Part shown: positions 56,366 to 64,000 of the stretch, piece after piece
Layout of the letters: each line of letters begins with the position of its first letter
How positions within the stretch are numbered: position 1 is the first letter of the stretch
Origin: Luteimonas marina
GTDB lineage: Bacteria; Pseudomonadota; Gammaproteobacteria; Xanthomonadales; Xanthomonadaceae
DNA: 64,000 nt
NCBI RefSeq assembly: GCF_007859325.1
Contig: NZ_VOHK01000007.1
Location: 1-64,000, forward strand
Reading direction: 5' to 3'
The notes under the pieces: generated by a model
The model's input: the letters and a program-made list of their open reading frames with translations, nothing else
The model's database searches: none
Told to the model about the DNA's origin: nothing
Made by a program: the position numbers and the translations under genes

Positions 56366-56593
56366 TGCCCTCGACCTTGCGATGGAACCCGATGCCCTGC
56401 AAAGCGTCCGGTCCCGGGCGTCGGAACTTTGTCGGAGGCGGGCGCAGCTGAACCGGGGTTGTCTGCAACCGTCGCGGGCCGGGAGCGAGGGTCGCGATTA
56501 ACCGATTGTCAATCCGGCTCCTACTTCTCTCCGACGCCGCAGCTCACACCATCGCCGCACCTTTTCAACGCGGCGCATCGCCGCCCCCGTTCC

Positions 56594-57391
56594 ATGACGA
56601 TGGTGCAGCATACCGACAAACCCGCCGTGCCCGACCCGGCCGGTGTGTTCGGACAGGTTCCCCGCGACGAACTCCGGCATGGCCGCGGATTCGCCCTCCG
56701 GCATCTGTGGCTGCCGCTGGCGGGCTTCCTCCTGCTCCTTGCGGTGGCGACGCTCGGGCATGGCGACCAATGGCTGGCCGATCGCATCTATGCCTGGGGC
56801 GGGCAGTCCTGGCCGCTGCGCAACGGCTTCGTGGCCGACCGGCTGATCCACGTGGCGGGCCGCAACCTCAGCGCCGCGGCCTGGCTGCTGGTGGTGCTGG
56901 CGTGGGTGGCAACGCATGTCCTGCCGGACTGGCGATTCCTGCGCAGGCCATTGGCCAGCCTGCTCGTCGCGGTCCTGCTGTCGACCTTGCTGGTGGCCTG
57001 GGTCAAGTCCTGGACGAACATGGACTGTCCCTGGGACCTCGTGCGCTACGGAGGCGACAGGCCCCTGATCGACCTGTTCGCCCTGCGCCCGGTCGGGCTC
57101 GGGCGCGGCGCCTGTTTTCCCGCGGGCCACGCGAGCGCCGGCTATGCCTGGATGGCGCTGTACTTCTTTTTCGCCAGCGTCGCCCCGCGCTGGCGCTGGG
57201 CCGGGCTGGCGGTCGGGGTGGGGCTCGGGCTGCTGTTCGGTTTCACCCAGCAGCTGCGCGGCGCGCATTTCCTGTCCCATGACATCTGGACGGCGGCCCT
57301 GTGCTGGGCGACGGCGCTGCTACTGTACCTGCCGTTCCGGCGCGATGCCGATGGACGTGTCCCGATGCGCGGGCGCGGAGTGCCCGCATGA
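56594..57391 (+). CDS. PAP2-family membrane phosphatase (LpxE/LpxT-type)
   Basis: 265-aa integral membrane enzyme with about 6 helices. The three PAP2 signature motifs are seen as KSWTNMDCPWDLVRY (KX6RP-like), CFPAGHASAGYAW (PSGH variant with Ala) and RGAHFLSHDIWTA (SRX5HX3D-like, with the catalytic His and Asp). It likely removes or transfers phosphate on lipid A or undecaprenyl pyrophosphate. The ATGA overlap with eptA supports joint action on lipid A head groups. Confidence 0.87.
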   Translation: MTMVQHTDKPAVPDPAGVFGQVPRDELRHGRGFALRHLWLPLAGFLLLLAVATLGHGDQWLADRIYAWGGQSWPLRNGFVADRLIHVAGRNLSAAAWLLVVLAWVATHVLPDWRFLRRPLASLLVAVLLSTLLVAWVKSWTNMDCPWDLVRYGGDRPLIDLFALRPVGLGRGACFPAGHASAGYAWMALYFFFASVAPRWRWAGLAVGVGLGLLFGFTQQLRGAHFLSHDIWTAALCWATALLLYLPFRRDADGRVPMRGRGVPA

Positions 57392-59136
57392 GCACGCTTC
57401 CCGTCCGCCTGGTGCAGGGTATCCGCCAGCGCGAGATCGACTGGAGCTGGCGGCCGGAGATCTCGATCGAGGCGCTGGTGCTGGCCACCAGCCTGTTCTT
57501 CGCCCTGGCCTGCAACCGGATGTTCTGGCGCAGCGCGCTGGCCTCGAATCCCGGCAGCCTCGGGTTCGCGCTGTCGCTGCTGGTGCTGCTCGTCGCCGTG
57601 CACGCGCTGCTGCTCGGCGTGTTCCTGTGGCGCTGGAACGCCAAGGCGGTGCTGACGGTCCTGCTGGCGACCACCGCGCTGGCGACGCACTACATGAACA
57701 GCTACGGCGTTTACCTGGACGCGGACATGGTGCGCAACGTCCTGCAGACCGACCTCAAGGAATCGGGCGAACTGATGACCTCGGCGCTGCTGGTCCCGCT
57801 GCTGCTCCACGCTGTCCTGCCGATCGCGATGCTGTGGCGGCTGCGACTGCGCAGGCGCAGGCCCGGACGGGCGCTGCTGGTGCGGGCCGGCTTCCTCGCC
57901 GGCGTGGCGATCGTCGGCGCGCTGGGCGCGATGCTCTCGTTCCAGGACGTCTCGTCGCTGATGCGCAACCACCGCGAGGTGCGCTACCTCGCCACGCCGG
58001 TCAACTACCTCGTCTCGCTGCGGCAGAGCCTGAAGTCCGATCCGCCGATCCGGAACATCCCGAAGGCGCCGGTCGGACAGGACGCGGTCGCCGCCGTGCG
58101 CGCGCCGGGCGGCCGCCCGCGCCTGCTGCTGATCGTGCTGGGCGAGACCGCGCGTGCGCAGAACTGGGGATTGAACGGCTACCCGCGGCAGACCACGCCG
58201 GGGCTGGCGCAGACCGATGGCGTGATCAACTTCAGCGACGTGCAGGCCTGCGGCACCAGTACCGAGGTCTCGGTGCCGTGCATGTTCTCCCCCTTCGGCC
58301 GGCGCGACTACGACGCGAAGAAGATCCGCTCGCATCAATCGCTGCTGCATGTGCTCGAGTACGCCGGCATCGCCACGGCTTGGCGCGACAACCAGTCCGG
58401 GTGCAAGGGCGTGTGCGATGGACTGGAGCAGGAACGGCTGGGCGATGCGAAGGATCCCGCGCTGTGCGGCAGCGGTCGCTGCATGGACGAGATCCTGCTC
58501 CGCGACCTGCCAGCGCGGGTGCGCGGCCGGCCCGGCGACCGCGTGGTGGTGCTGCACCAGCTGGGCAGCCACGGGCCGAGCTATTTCCAGCGCTATCCGG
58601 CCGGCTTCAGGCGCTTCACGCCGACCTGCGACACCGCCGACCTGGGCAGGTGCACGCGCGAGCAGATCGTCAACACCTACGACAATTCGCTGCTGTACAC
58701 GGACCATGTCCTCGTCCGCGCGATCGACGAGCTGCGCGCGCTGCCCGACTACGACACGGCGATGATCTACCTGTCCGACCACGGCGAATCGCTCGGCGAG
58801 AAGGGGCTGTACCTGCACGGCGTTCCCCATGCCATCGCGCCGCGCGAGCAGACGCACGTGCCGATGGTGATGTGGTTCTCGCCGGGGTTTTCCCGCAGCC
58901 GCGGGCTCGACCTGAAGTGCCTGGCCGGGCGCGCCGGGCAGCGAACCGACCACGACAACCTGTTCCCGTCGGTGCTCGGCCTGATGCAGGTCGAGACCGC
59001 CGTCTACGACCCGAACCACGACCTGTTCGCCGCCTGCCAGAAACCTGCGCCGGGGATGCCCGGTCGCGCGCGGGGCACGGCCGTCGCGCCATCCGCACGG
59101 GATGCGGCCCCGGTCGTTTCGGCCATTCCACGTTGA
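57388..59136 (+). CDS. eptA: Phosphoethanolamine–lipid A transferase (EptA/MCR-like)
   Basis: 582-aa enzyme that moves phosphoethanolamine from phosphatidylethanolamine to lipid A, lowering affinity for polymyxins. Five N-terminal membrane helices (to about residue 195) precede the periplasmic sulfatase-fold domain. Zinc and catalytic residues: GETARAQN (Glu), CGTSTEVSVPCMFS (nucleophile Thr), YLSDHGESLGEKGLYLHG (Asp-His and the later His). Six or more cysteines match the EptA disulfides. Family length is normal. Coupled to the PAP2 gene. Confidence 0.93.
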   Translation: MSTLPVRLVQGIRQREIDWSWRPEISIEALVLATSLFFALACNRMFWRSALASNPGSLGFALSLLVLLVAVHALLLGVFLWRWNAKAVLTVLLATTALATHYMNSYGVYLDADMVRNVLQTDLKESGELMTSALLVPLLLHAVLPIAMLWRLRLRRRRPGRALLVRAGFLAGVAIVGALGAMLSFQDVSSLMRNHREVRYLATPVNYLVSLRQSLKSDPPIRNIPKAPVGQDAVAAVRAPGGRPRLLLIVLGETARAQNWGLNGYPRQTTPGLAQTDGVINFSDVQACGTSTEVSVPCMFSPFGRRDYDAKKIRSHQSLLHVLEYAGIATAWRDNQSGCKGVCDGLEQERLGDAKDPALCGSGRCMDEILLRDLPARVRGRPGDRVVVLHQLGSHGPSYFQRYPAGFRRFTPTCDTADLGRCTREQIVNTYDNSLLYTDHVLVRAIDELRALPDYDTAMIYLSDHGESLGEKGLYLHGVPHAIAPREQTHVPMVMWFSPGFSRSRGLDLKCLAGRAGQRTDHDNLFPSVLGLMQVETAVYDPNHDLFAACQKPAPGMPGRARGTAVAPSARDAAPVVSAIPR

Positions 59137-59193
59137 GCCTGCGCATGCACATTCCCCATTCCCTTGCCCGCACCCGACGGATCCGGAGCCGCC

Positions 59194-59565
59194 ATGCCGG
59201 GTGACTACGGACACCTGCCGCGCGGGCCGCGAAAGATCTGGAAGGCGACGGTCTGGTCGCTGCAGGGACTGCGCGCGGCATGGCTGCACGAATCCTCGTT
59301 CCGGCTGGAGCTGTTGCTCGCCGCCGTGCTGGTGCCGGTCGCCCTGTGCCTGGACCGCAGCGGAATCGAGCGCGCGGCCCTGGTCGCCAGCGTGATGCTG
59401 GTGCTGGCGCTGGAACTGCTCAATTCATCGATCGAGGCCGTGATCGAACGCTACGGCCCCGAGCATCACGAACTCGCCGGGCGCGCCAAGGACATGGGCT
59501 CGGCGGCGGTGTTCGTCGGCCTGCTTGCGGCGCTGCTGGTGTGGCTGCTGGTGCTGCGGGGATAG
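59194..59565 (+). CDS. dgkA: Diacylglycerol kinase
   Basis: 123-aa trimeric membrane kinase that returns diacylglycerol to phosphatidic acid. Three helices; motifs ALELLNSSIEAVIE (metal and ATP site) and GRAKDMGSAAVFV are diagnostic. Diacylglycerol is released when EptA uses phosphatidylethanolamine, so its position downstream of eptA makes sense. The ATG at 59194 with GGAG upstream is preferred over 59164. Confidence 0.95.
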   Translation: MPGDYGHLPRGPRKIWKATVWSLQGLRAAWLHESSFRLELLLAAVLVPVALCLDRSGIERAALVASVMLVLALELLNSSIEAVIERYGPEHHELAGRAKDMGSAAVFVGLLAALLVWLLVLRG

Positions 59566-59636
59566 GGCGCGCGAATGCTGGCCGGGCGCCCGGCGCGATT
59601 TTCCAGCGATCAACGAAACCTGAGTGAGCGTGTCCC

Positions 59637-60050
59637 ATGGACTTCATGAACGACCCCATCGGCTGGCTGGCGTGGACCGGCGTGCATCTGTCGCCCTGGA
59701 AACTGATCGGGCTGACCGGCGCTTCGCTGTTCGGCGCCCGCTGGCTGGTGCAGGCGCTGGCGTCGCGCCGGCAGCGCAAGCCGGTCATCCCGCGCCTGTT
59801 CTGGTACATGAGCCTGGCCGGCAGCGCGATGACGCTGGCGTACTTCCTTTTCTCGGCGAAGCAGGATGCCGTGGGCGTCCTGCAGAACCTGCTGCCGACC
59901 TTCACCGCCGCGTACAGCCTGTGGCTGGACATCCGCCATCGCGGTTGGCATTCGGCCGCGCGCGGGCAGGTGCCGCGCGCGGCGGCGTCGCCGGTGGCGT
60001 CAAGGGAGACGCGGGGGCTGGCTGCCGGTGGGCGGGCGTCGGGGGCGTAG
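59637..60050 (+). CDS. Orphan lipid-A-disaccharide synthase N-terminal (LAB_N) domain protein
   Basis: 137-aa membrane protein matching the LAB_N domain (PF07578) alone: SPWKLIGLTGASLFGARWLVQALASRRQRKPVIPRLFWYMSLAGS...LQNLLPTFTAAYSLWLDIR. It has about three helices and no LpxB catalytic part. Such stand-alone proteins occur next to lipid A modification genes; the exact role is unknown. The last 30 residues are low-complexity and may not be conserved. Likely the last gene of the PAP2–eptA–dgkA run. Confidence 0.85.
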   Translation: MDFMNDPIGWLAWTGVHLSPWKLIGLTGASLFGARWLVQALASRRQRKPVIPRLFWYMSLAGSAMTLAYFLFSAKQDAVGVLQNLLPTFTAAYSLWLDIRHRGWHSAARGQVPRAAASPVASRETRGLAAGGRASGA

Positions 60051-60074
60051 CCCCGACCTACGGATTGCTTCTGT

Positions 60075-60180
60075 CCGTCATTCCGGCGAAAGCCGGAATC
60101 CATTTTGACTTTGCCGTTGGTCTTCTCTGGAAATACCGACAATGAAGCAAAATGGATCCCAGCTTTCGCTGGGATGACGG
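60075..60180. repeat. Paired palindromic repeat (CCGTCATTCCGGCGAAAGCC)
   Basis: CCGTCATTCCGGCGAAAGCC at left, GCTTTCGCTGGGATGACGG at right; inner AATCCATTTTG/CAAAATGGATC also pair. It lies between convergent genes and may act as a bidirectional terminator. Confidence 0.8.
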
Positions 60181-60254
60181 CGCTACACGTTGTAGAGGAT
60201 CGGGAGGAAAACGCGCCAGCGAAGCCGCCTTAGCGGACTGGATCCTTGTTTCCC

Positions 60255-60953
60255 CTAAGACCGGCGCTTGCGTGCCCGCGTGCGGGCGCCGCGTCTGGTG
60301 GTGGCCATTGCCGTTTCGGCCTCGACCGTGCCCGCGCCCAGTTGCTCCAGGCACGACAGCGCATCGACGTAGGCCATGAAGTGGCGCAGGTAGCCCGGCG
60401 AGGTCGCCTGCATCAGGCCGAGCGCGCGATGCACGAGGCTGGCGGAGTTGAGTGGGCCGGCGCCTGCCGGCGCCGGTTGCAGCGATTGCCGCAGCTGGCT
60501 GCGCAGGCGTACGTCCGACCAGATGCGGCGGAAGTCCTGCACGGCGTCGAGGTCGCGGTGCATCGAGCGGTCTGCGTGGTGCGCGCCGTCATCATTCGTC
60601 GCTGCTGCGTCCGCGTCCGCGGCGGCGGCTTGCGATGCGTCGTCCGCGGTGCCCGGACGTGCGACAGCGGGCGTCCCGCGGTCGAGCAGGTCGGCCAGTT
60701 CGCCGAGCGCGCCGCGCACGGGCGCACCGAGTGGATCGTCGCGGCGCGCGCCTTCGGCCTGCGCCAGTCCGCGCGTGTACTCCTCGACCAGCGCCGCCAG
60801 CTTCGCGTCGACTGCGCGCCGCGCTTCGCCGACAAGACCGTCCGCGCGCCGCTGCAGCGCGTCGATGCGGTGGAAGCGCAGCGGATCGACGCCGTCGGTG
60901 CCCGCCGCGCGCCAGTCGGCGGGTGCGTCGCGCCCCGCGCGGCTACCGTCCAT
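60255..60953 (-). CDS. DUF2894 domain-containing protein
   Basis: 232-aa soluble protein of unknown role. Helical N-terminal half (DALQRRADGLVGEARRAVDAKLAALVEEYTRGL), a low-complexity Ala/Asp stretch near the middle, then FRRIWSDVRLRSQLRQSLQPAPAGAGPLNSASLVHRALGLMQATSPGYLRHFMAYVDALSCLEQL, the conserved DUF2894 core, and an Arg/Lys-rich tail. The ATG at 60953 overlaps the OmpA/MotB gene by 11 bp. It is the last gene of the four-gene motor-like operon; physical association is inferred from the coupling. Confidence 0.85.
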   Translation of the reverse strand: MDGSRAGRDAPADWRAAGTDGVDPLRFHRIDALQRRADGLVGEARRAVDAKLAALVEEYTRGLAQAEGARRDDPLGAPVRGALGELADLLDRGTPAVARPGTADDASQAAAADADAAATNDDGAHHADRSMHRDLDAVQDFRRIWSDVRLRSQLRQSLQPAPAGAGPLNSASLVHRALGLMQATSPGYLRHFMAYVDALSCLEQLGAGTVEAETAMATTRRGARTRARKRRS

Positions 60954-61608
60954 CGCCCACCTGTGCGGCGGCGCGCTGCCGGGGCACGGGCGCCATCTCA
61001 ACGCGGCGGTTGCGCGCGCGACCGTCTGCGTCGTCGTTCGGCGCCACCGGCTGCTGCGCGCCGAACGCGGCGGCGAACACAGAATCGGCCGGAACGCCCT
61101 CGGCGACCAGCGCGCGGGTCACGGTGAGCGCGCGCTGCGCCGACAGCTCCCAGTTGTCCTCGAACAGCGCACTGCCGGTGCGTCGTACCTGGCGGTCGTC
61201 GGTGAAGCCGCTGACCATCAGCAGTTCGTCGCGCGCGGCGAGGTAGCCGGCGAGCGGGCCGGCGAGGCTGCGCAGCAGTTCCCCGCCCTCGGGCTGCAGC
61301 TGCGCGGAGTTGAGCGCGAACAGCACGCTGCCGCGGATGCCGATGCGGCCGTCGACGAGGGTGACGCGGCCGGCGGCCAGCGGCCCGGCCAGCGCCTGTT
61401 CGAGCGTCTGCAGGCGCTGCGCTTCGGCCGCGCGCTGGCGCATCTCGTCCTCGAGCCGGCTCGACAGCTGCAGCTGCACGCCGATCACCGCGACCAGGAT
61501 CAGCGCGAAGGCGCCCAGCAGCACCGACATCAGGTCGCCGAACGCGGTCCAGACCGGCGCGGTCGATTCGCCGTCGCCGTCGATCCCGCCGTGGATGTCG
61601 ACGCTCAT
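60943..61608 (-). CDS. MotB/ZorB-like OmpA-domain protein
   Basis: 221-aa single-pass membrane protein. An acidic N-terminal cytoplasmic stretch (about 18 aa) is followed by WTAFGDLMSVLLGAFALILVAVI, a stator-type helix with Asp25 at its cytoplasmic end, equivalent in position to the ion-binding Asp of MotB. A short coiled region follows, then an OmpA peptidoglycan-binding domain (VLFALNSAQLQPEG, LLMVSGFTDD, NWELSAQRALTVTRAL, RARNRRVEM). It overlaps the DUF802 gene (ATGA), its MotA/ZorA-like partner. Confidence 0.9.
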   Translation of the reverse strand: MSVDIHGGIDGDGESTAPVWTAFGDLMSVLLGAFALILVAVIGVQLQLSSRLEDEMRQRAAEAQRLQTLEQALAGPLAAGRVTLVDGRIGIRGSVLFALNSAQLQPEGGELLRSLAGPLAGYLAARDELLMVSGFTDDRQVRRTGSALFEDNWELSAQRALTVTRALVAEGVPADSVFAAAFGAQQPVAPNDDADGRARNRRVEMAPVPRQRAAAQVGDGR

Positions 61609-63587
61609 GCGGCCTCGGCCTCGGCTTCGCCGCCGGCGTTGTTCGCCGACAGGCGCTGCAGGTCCTCGATCACCTGCTTCTGCGTGAGCAGGCTCAGGTC
61701 GATCACCTCGCGCGCCTGGGCGACGTAGTAGGCGAGCTGCTCGTCGCTGCGCGCGAGCGATTTGCCGAGCGCGTCCTCGACCTGCTGCAGGCGCGCGGCC
61801 AGCGCCTGGTTGGACTGGCCGAACAGGTCGACGGCCGCGGCGAAGGCGTCGCCGAGGCTGGCGACGTCGACCGCGCTGGCGGTGACCTGGGCGGCGGCCA
61901 CGTCGAGCCTGCCGGCTTCGGTGGCGATGCGTTCGTTGAACTGCGCGCCGGCGCGTTCCATCAGTTCGGCCGAGGTGGCGACGAGCGCGTCGATCGCCGC
62001 GCGCTGCTCGGTCGAGGCGTGGGTGACGCCGGCCAGCAGGGTTTCCAGCGTCGCCATGAGCGCGTTGCGCTCCTCGAGCATGGCGGTGTCGCGGACCATG
62101 CTGTCGGACAGCTTGCCGCGCAGCTCGGCGATGACCTCGGCAGCGGCGCGCGGGGCTTCGGAGGCGGCCTGCACGAGGCGCGAGATCTCGGCGATGGTGT
62201 CGCCGGCGTGCGCCTTCGACTGCGCGCCGATGTCCTGCGCGGTCGCCGCGAGCGCGTCGCAGATCGCCTGCTGGCGTTCGGCGACCTGCGCGCCGGCCTG
62301 CTGCCAGTCCTCGCGCAGCGCGGCGCCCATCGCGGCGAGGGCCTCGCCCCAGGCCGCCAGCCGCTGTTCGTCCTGCGCGGCCAGCGCGGACTGCAGCCCG
62401 GCGTGGGCGCGGGTGGCGTTGTCGACCAGCGCGGCGGCGCTGGCGTCCAGGCGCGTCGACACGTCGTCCACCAGCGCCAGCGAGCGCTGCTCGAAGCGGT
62501 CGTTGAAGTCGTCGAGGGTGTCGCGCAGCGTGTGGGCCAGCGCCTGGTTCGACGCCTGCTGCCCGGCGAGCAGCTGCCGCCAGCCGTCGGCGACGGTGGC
62601 GGTGGTGGCGTCGAAGCCGGTCGACAGTGCCTGCAGCTGGCGGTCGACGGCGCCGGTGACGCCGGCGTGCAGGGTCGCGGTCTCGCGCGCGAGGGCGGAT
62701 AGCGTCGCCTCCACCGCAGGCTGCAGCACGGCGGCGGCGCTGCGCGCGCTGTCCGCGGCGGCATCCTGCAGCGACTGCGCCACCGACGCGGCGAGTTGCG
62801 CATGCGTGGCTTCGGAATGTTCGAGCAGGGCCTGCTGGTGGGCGGACTGGCGCGCGTCCGCAGCGACGCCCTGCTGTTCGAGCGCGGTCATCATCGCCTG
62901 CAGGCGCTCGACCAGGACCGGCATCAGTTCGGTCTGGCGCTGCAGCAGGCGGAAGCTTTCCTCGCGCTGGTGCGCCTGCGAATGCGCGCGCAGGGTGGTG
63001 GCGATCGCGGCGTCGAGCCGCTGCGCGACCTGCAGCCGCTCGCGCCGCAGCAGCGCCGAGAGCAGGCCGAGCATCGCCGAGGTGGCGACGCCGGCGATCG
63101 AGGTGCCGAAGGCGAAGCCCAGGCCCTTCACCGGCGCGGCCAGCGAGGCGCGGATCGCCTGCAGGTCGGTCGCGCTCTCCAGCGCGATGCCGGTGCCGCG
63201 CAGGGTCGCCATCATGCCCAGCAGGGTGCCGAGCATGCCCAGCAGCACCAGCAGGCCGACCAGGTAGGGCGCCAGCGCCGGGCCGGGCAGGGCGATGCGC
63301 TCGCCTTCCACGCGCAGGCGCACCGGGTTGCGCAGCGATGCATGCAGCGGCTGCAGCCACGCCTCGAGGTTCGCGGGCGGCTCGGACAGGCCGGCGACCG
63401 CGTGCGCCAGCGTCGCCGTGGCCTGCCGGTAGCGCAGCAGCTCCAGCGCGCCGGCGAGGTAGCAGGCGCCGATGAGCAGGGTGAACAGCAGCGCCAGCGG
63501 GTTCGCGCCGAAGTAGCCGGCCGCGATCCAGCCCGTGACCGCGAGGCCGGTGAGGAACACGACGAGGGGGAGGAGATGTTTGTGCAT
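61605..63587 (-). CDS. DUF802 protein: MotA/ExbB/ZorA-like stator with long helical tail
   Basis: 660-aa membrane protein. TM1 and TM2 are near residues 5–25 and 28–52. A 50-aa cytoplasmic loop follows, then PYLVGLLVLLGMLGTLLGMMATL (TM3, about 106–128) and LGFAFGTSIAGVATSAMLGLLSALL (TM4, about 155–180). These last two have the small-residue, Thr/Ser-containing pattern of MotA/ExbB proton-channel proteins. Residues 185–650 are almost wholly α-helical, Ala/Gln/Glu-rich, predicting a long coiled cytoplasmic tail like that of ZorA. Its partner is the OmpA gene downstream. The biological role is unknown. Confidence 0.88.
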   Translation of the reverse strand: MHKHLLPLVVFLTGLAVTGWIAAGYFGANPLALLFTLLIGACYLAGALELLRYRQATATLAHAVAGLSEPPANLEAWLQPLHASLRNPVRLRVEGERIALPGPALAPYLVGLLVLLGMLGTLLGMMATLRGTGIALESATDLQAIRASLAAPVKGLGFAFGTSIAGVATSAMLGLLSALLRRERLQVAQRLDAAIATTLRAHSQAHQREESFRLLQRQTELMPVLVERLQAMMTALEQQGVAADARQSAHQQALLEHSEATHAQLAASVAQSLQDAAADSARSAAAVLQPAVEATLSALARETATLHAGVTGAVDRQLQALSTGFDATTATVADGWRQLLAGQQASNQALAHTLRDTLDDFNDRFEQRSLALVDDVSTRLDASAAALVDNATRAHAGLQSALAAQDEQRLAAWGEALAAMGAALREDWQQAGAQVAERQQAICDALAATAQDIGAQSKAHAGDTIAEISRLVQAASEAPRAAAEVIAELRGKLSDSMVRDTAMLEERNALMATLETLLAGVTHASTEQRAAIDALVATSAELMERAGAQFNERIATEAGRLDVAAAQVTASAVDVASLGDAFAAAVDLFGQSNQALAARLQQVEDALGKSLARSDEQLAYYVAQAREVIDLSLLTQKQVIEDLQRLSANNAGGEAEAEAA

Positions 63588-63596
63588 GGCGTCCGG

Positions 63597-64000
63597 TCAG
63601 CGGTTGCGAAGCGCCGCAAGCAGGCCTTCGATGGGGTGGAAGCGCAGGTCCAGCTCGGCGAGCAGCACGTGGCGCATGTCGTTGCGGAATGTGGTGCGCC
63701 AGCCGGGTGCGGCGGGCGGCAGCAGGTCGTCGGCGCCGTCGCCCGCGGTGCGGCGCAGGCGTTCGAAACGGGCGCCGAGCATCATCGGCACGGCCGCGAG
63801 CAGGGCCTGCTCGCGCGGGACCAGCGCCAGCTCCATCGCCGCGTCCACCTCGGCCAGGCGAGCCATCGCGGGCGAGGCCGCGGCGAGCCGGTCGCGCAGC
63901 TGCCCGCGCAGGCGGCCGGCGGCGGCCTGCATCGCGCGCTGGTGCTGCACGCAGTGCCGGCGGAAGGGTTCGAAATCGCTGGCGTCGCCGGCGTCGTCGC
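63597..64000 (-). CDS. DUF3348 domain-containing protein (C-terminal part, cut by window end)
   Basis: The frame is open through the window edge. The visible C-terminal 133 residues include FEPFRRHCVQHQRAMQAAAGRLRGQLRDRLA, MARLAEVDAAMELALVPREQALLA and LLAELDLRFHPIEGLLAALRNR, the DUF3348 pattern. No membrane segment is visible. The first GTG inside (63950) is internal, not the start. It lies 9 bp upstream of the DUF802 gene and so belongs to the same operon. Confidence 0.8.
   Translation of the reverse strand, partial: DDAGDASDFEPFRRHCVQHQRAMQAAAGRLRGQLRDRLAAASPAMARLAEVDAAMELALVPREQALLAAVPMMLGARFERLRRTAGDGADDLLPPAAPGWRTTFRNDMRHVLLAELDLRFHPIEGLLAALRNR

Noticed and set aside
60943-63587. Full Zorya defence system
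   Set aside because: Only ZorA/ZorB-like motor parts are present; no ZorC, ZorD or ZorE nuclease/helicase partner lies in the window, so the defence label is not supported.

Overview
The window is high-GC chromosomal DNA from a gammaproteobacterium, most likely of the Xanthomonadaceae (Lysobacter/Luteimonas/Xanthomonas-like). Support comes from the conserved housekeeping order topA–(RDD)–(pilin-like)–smg–dprA / LysM // def–fmt–rsmB, the lysine-rich TopA tail, many short paired palindromic repeats in intergenic gaps, TPR–sulfotransferase and DUF3348/DUF802/OmpA/DUF2894 genes, and a tRNA-Ile2(CAT). This assignment is inference from protein style; no search was run.

Layout. 1–263: C-terminal end of an IS110-type transposase. 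317–10965: DNA topology, uptake and translation housekeeping (topA, smg, dprA, def, fmt, rsmB). 11169–18606: envelope genes (two paralogous GT2 enzymes, a GT9 enzyme, a CDP-glycerol-type transferase, two bacterial PH-domain membrane proteins, an LpxL-type acyltransferase). 18830–21938: dtd, rpoD with its terminator, an NTF2-like protein and tRNA-Ile2.

22180–35069 is a two-armed sugar oxidation locus. A rightward operon (TIM barrel, GMC dehydrogenase, gluconate-dehydrogenase-type small subunit, DUF1080) converges on a leftward operon (TIM barrel, MFS, Gfo/Idh/MocA, TIM–DUF1080 fusion, second GMC, second small subunit). A divergent LacI gene closes the locus. Nearly identical 14-bp palindromes abut the predicted -10 of both operons, so one LacI protein probably controls both. 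The gene set fits the 3-keto-glycoside route: C3 oxidation of glycosides, cleavage by DUF1080, then hydration or isomerisation by TIM barrels. About 26507–29615 has visibly lower GC, and its edge falls inside the fusion gene, at what looks like the old signal-peptide cleavage site of DUF1080.

37140–50914 is a D-amino-acid/peptide scavenging locus: XRE–cupin regulator, two penicillin-binding-like serine hydrolases, a DgcA-type racemase, a POT peptide transporter, a lipoprotein N-acyl-D-amino-acid deacylase, a TonB receptor, DgcN and a YkvI-like permease. A 42-bp promoter/operator block is shared by the regulator/hydrolase gap and the TonB-receptor promoter, suggesting a small regulon for D-glutamate-containing (for example peptidoglycan-derived) peptides.

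51719–60050 is a lipid A / cationic peptide defence island: GT2 and ArnT-like glycosyltransferases and an OmpR-type two-component system on the minus strand, and PAP2, EptA, DgkA and an orphan LAB_N protein on the plus strand. 60255–64000 (minus) is a tightly coupled DUF3348–DUF802–OmpA/MotB–DUF2894 operon. Its middle pair looks like a ZorA/ZorB-type ion-driven stator with a very long helical tail, and it is the best candidate here for an undescribed system.
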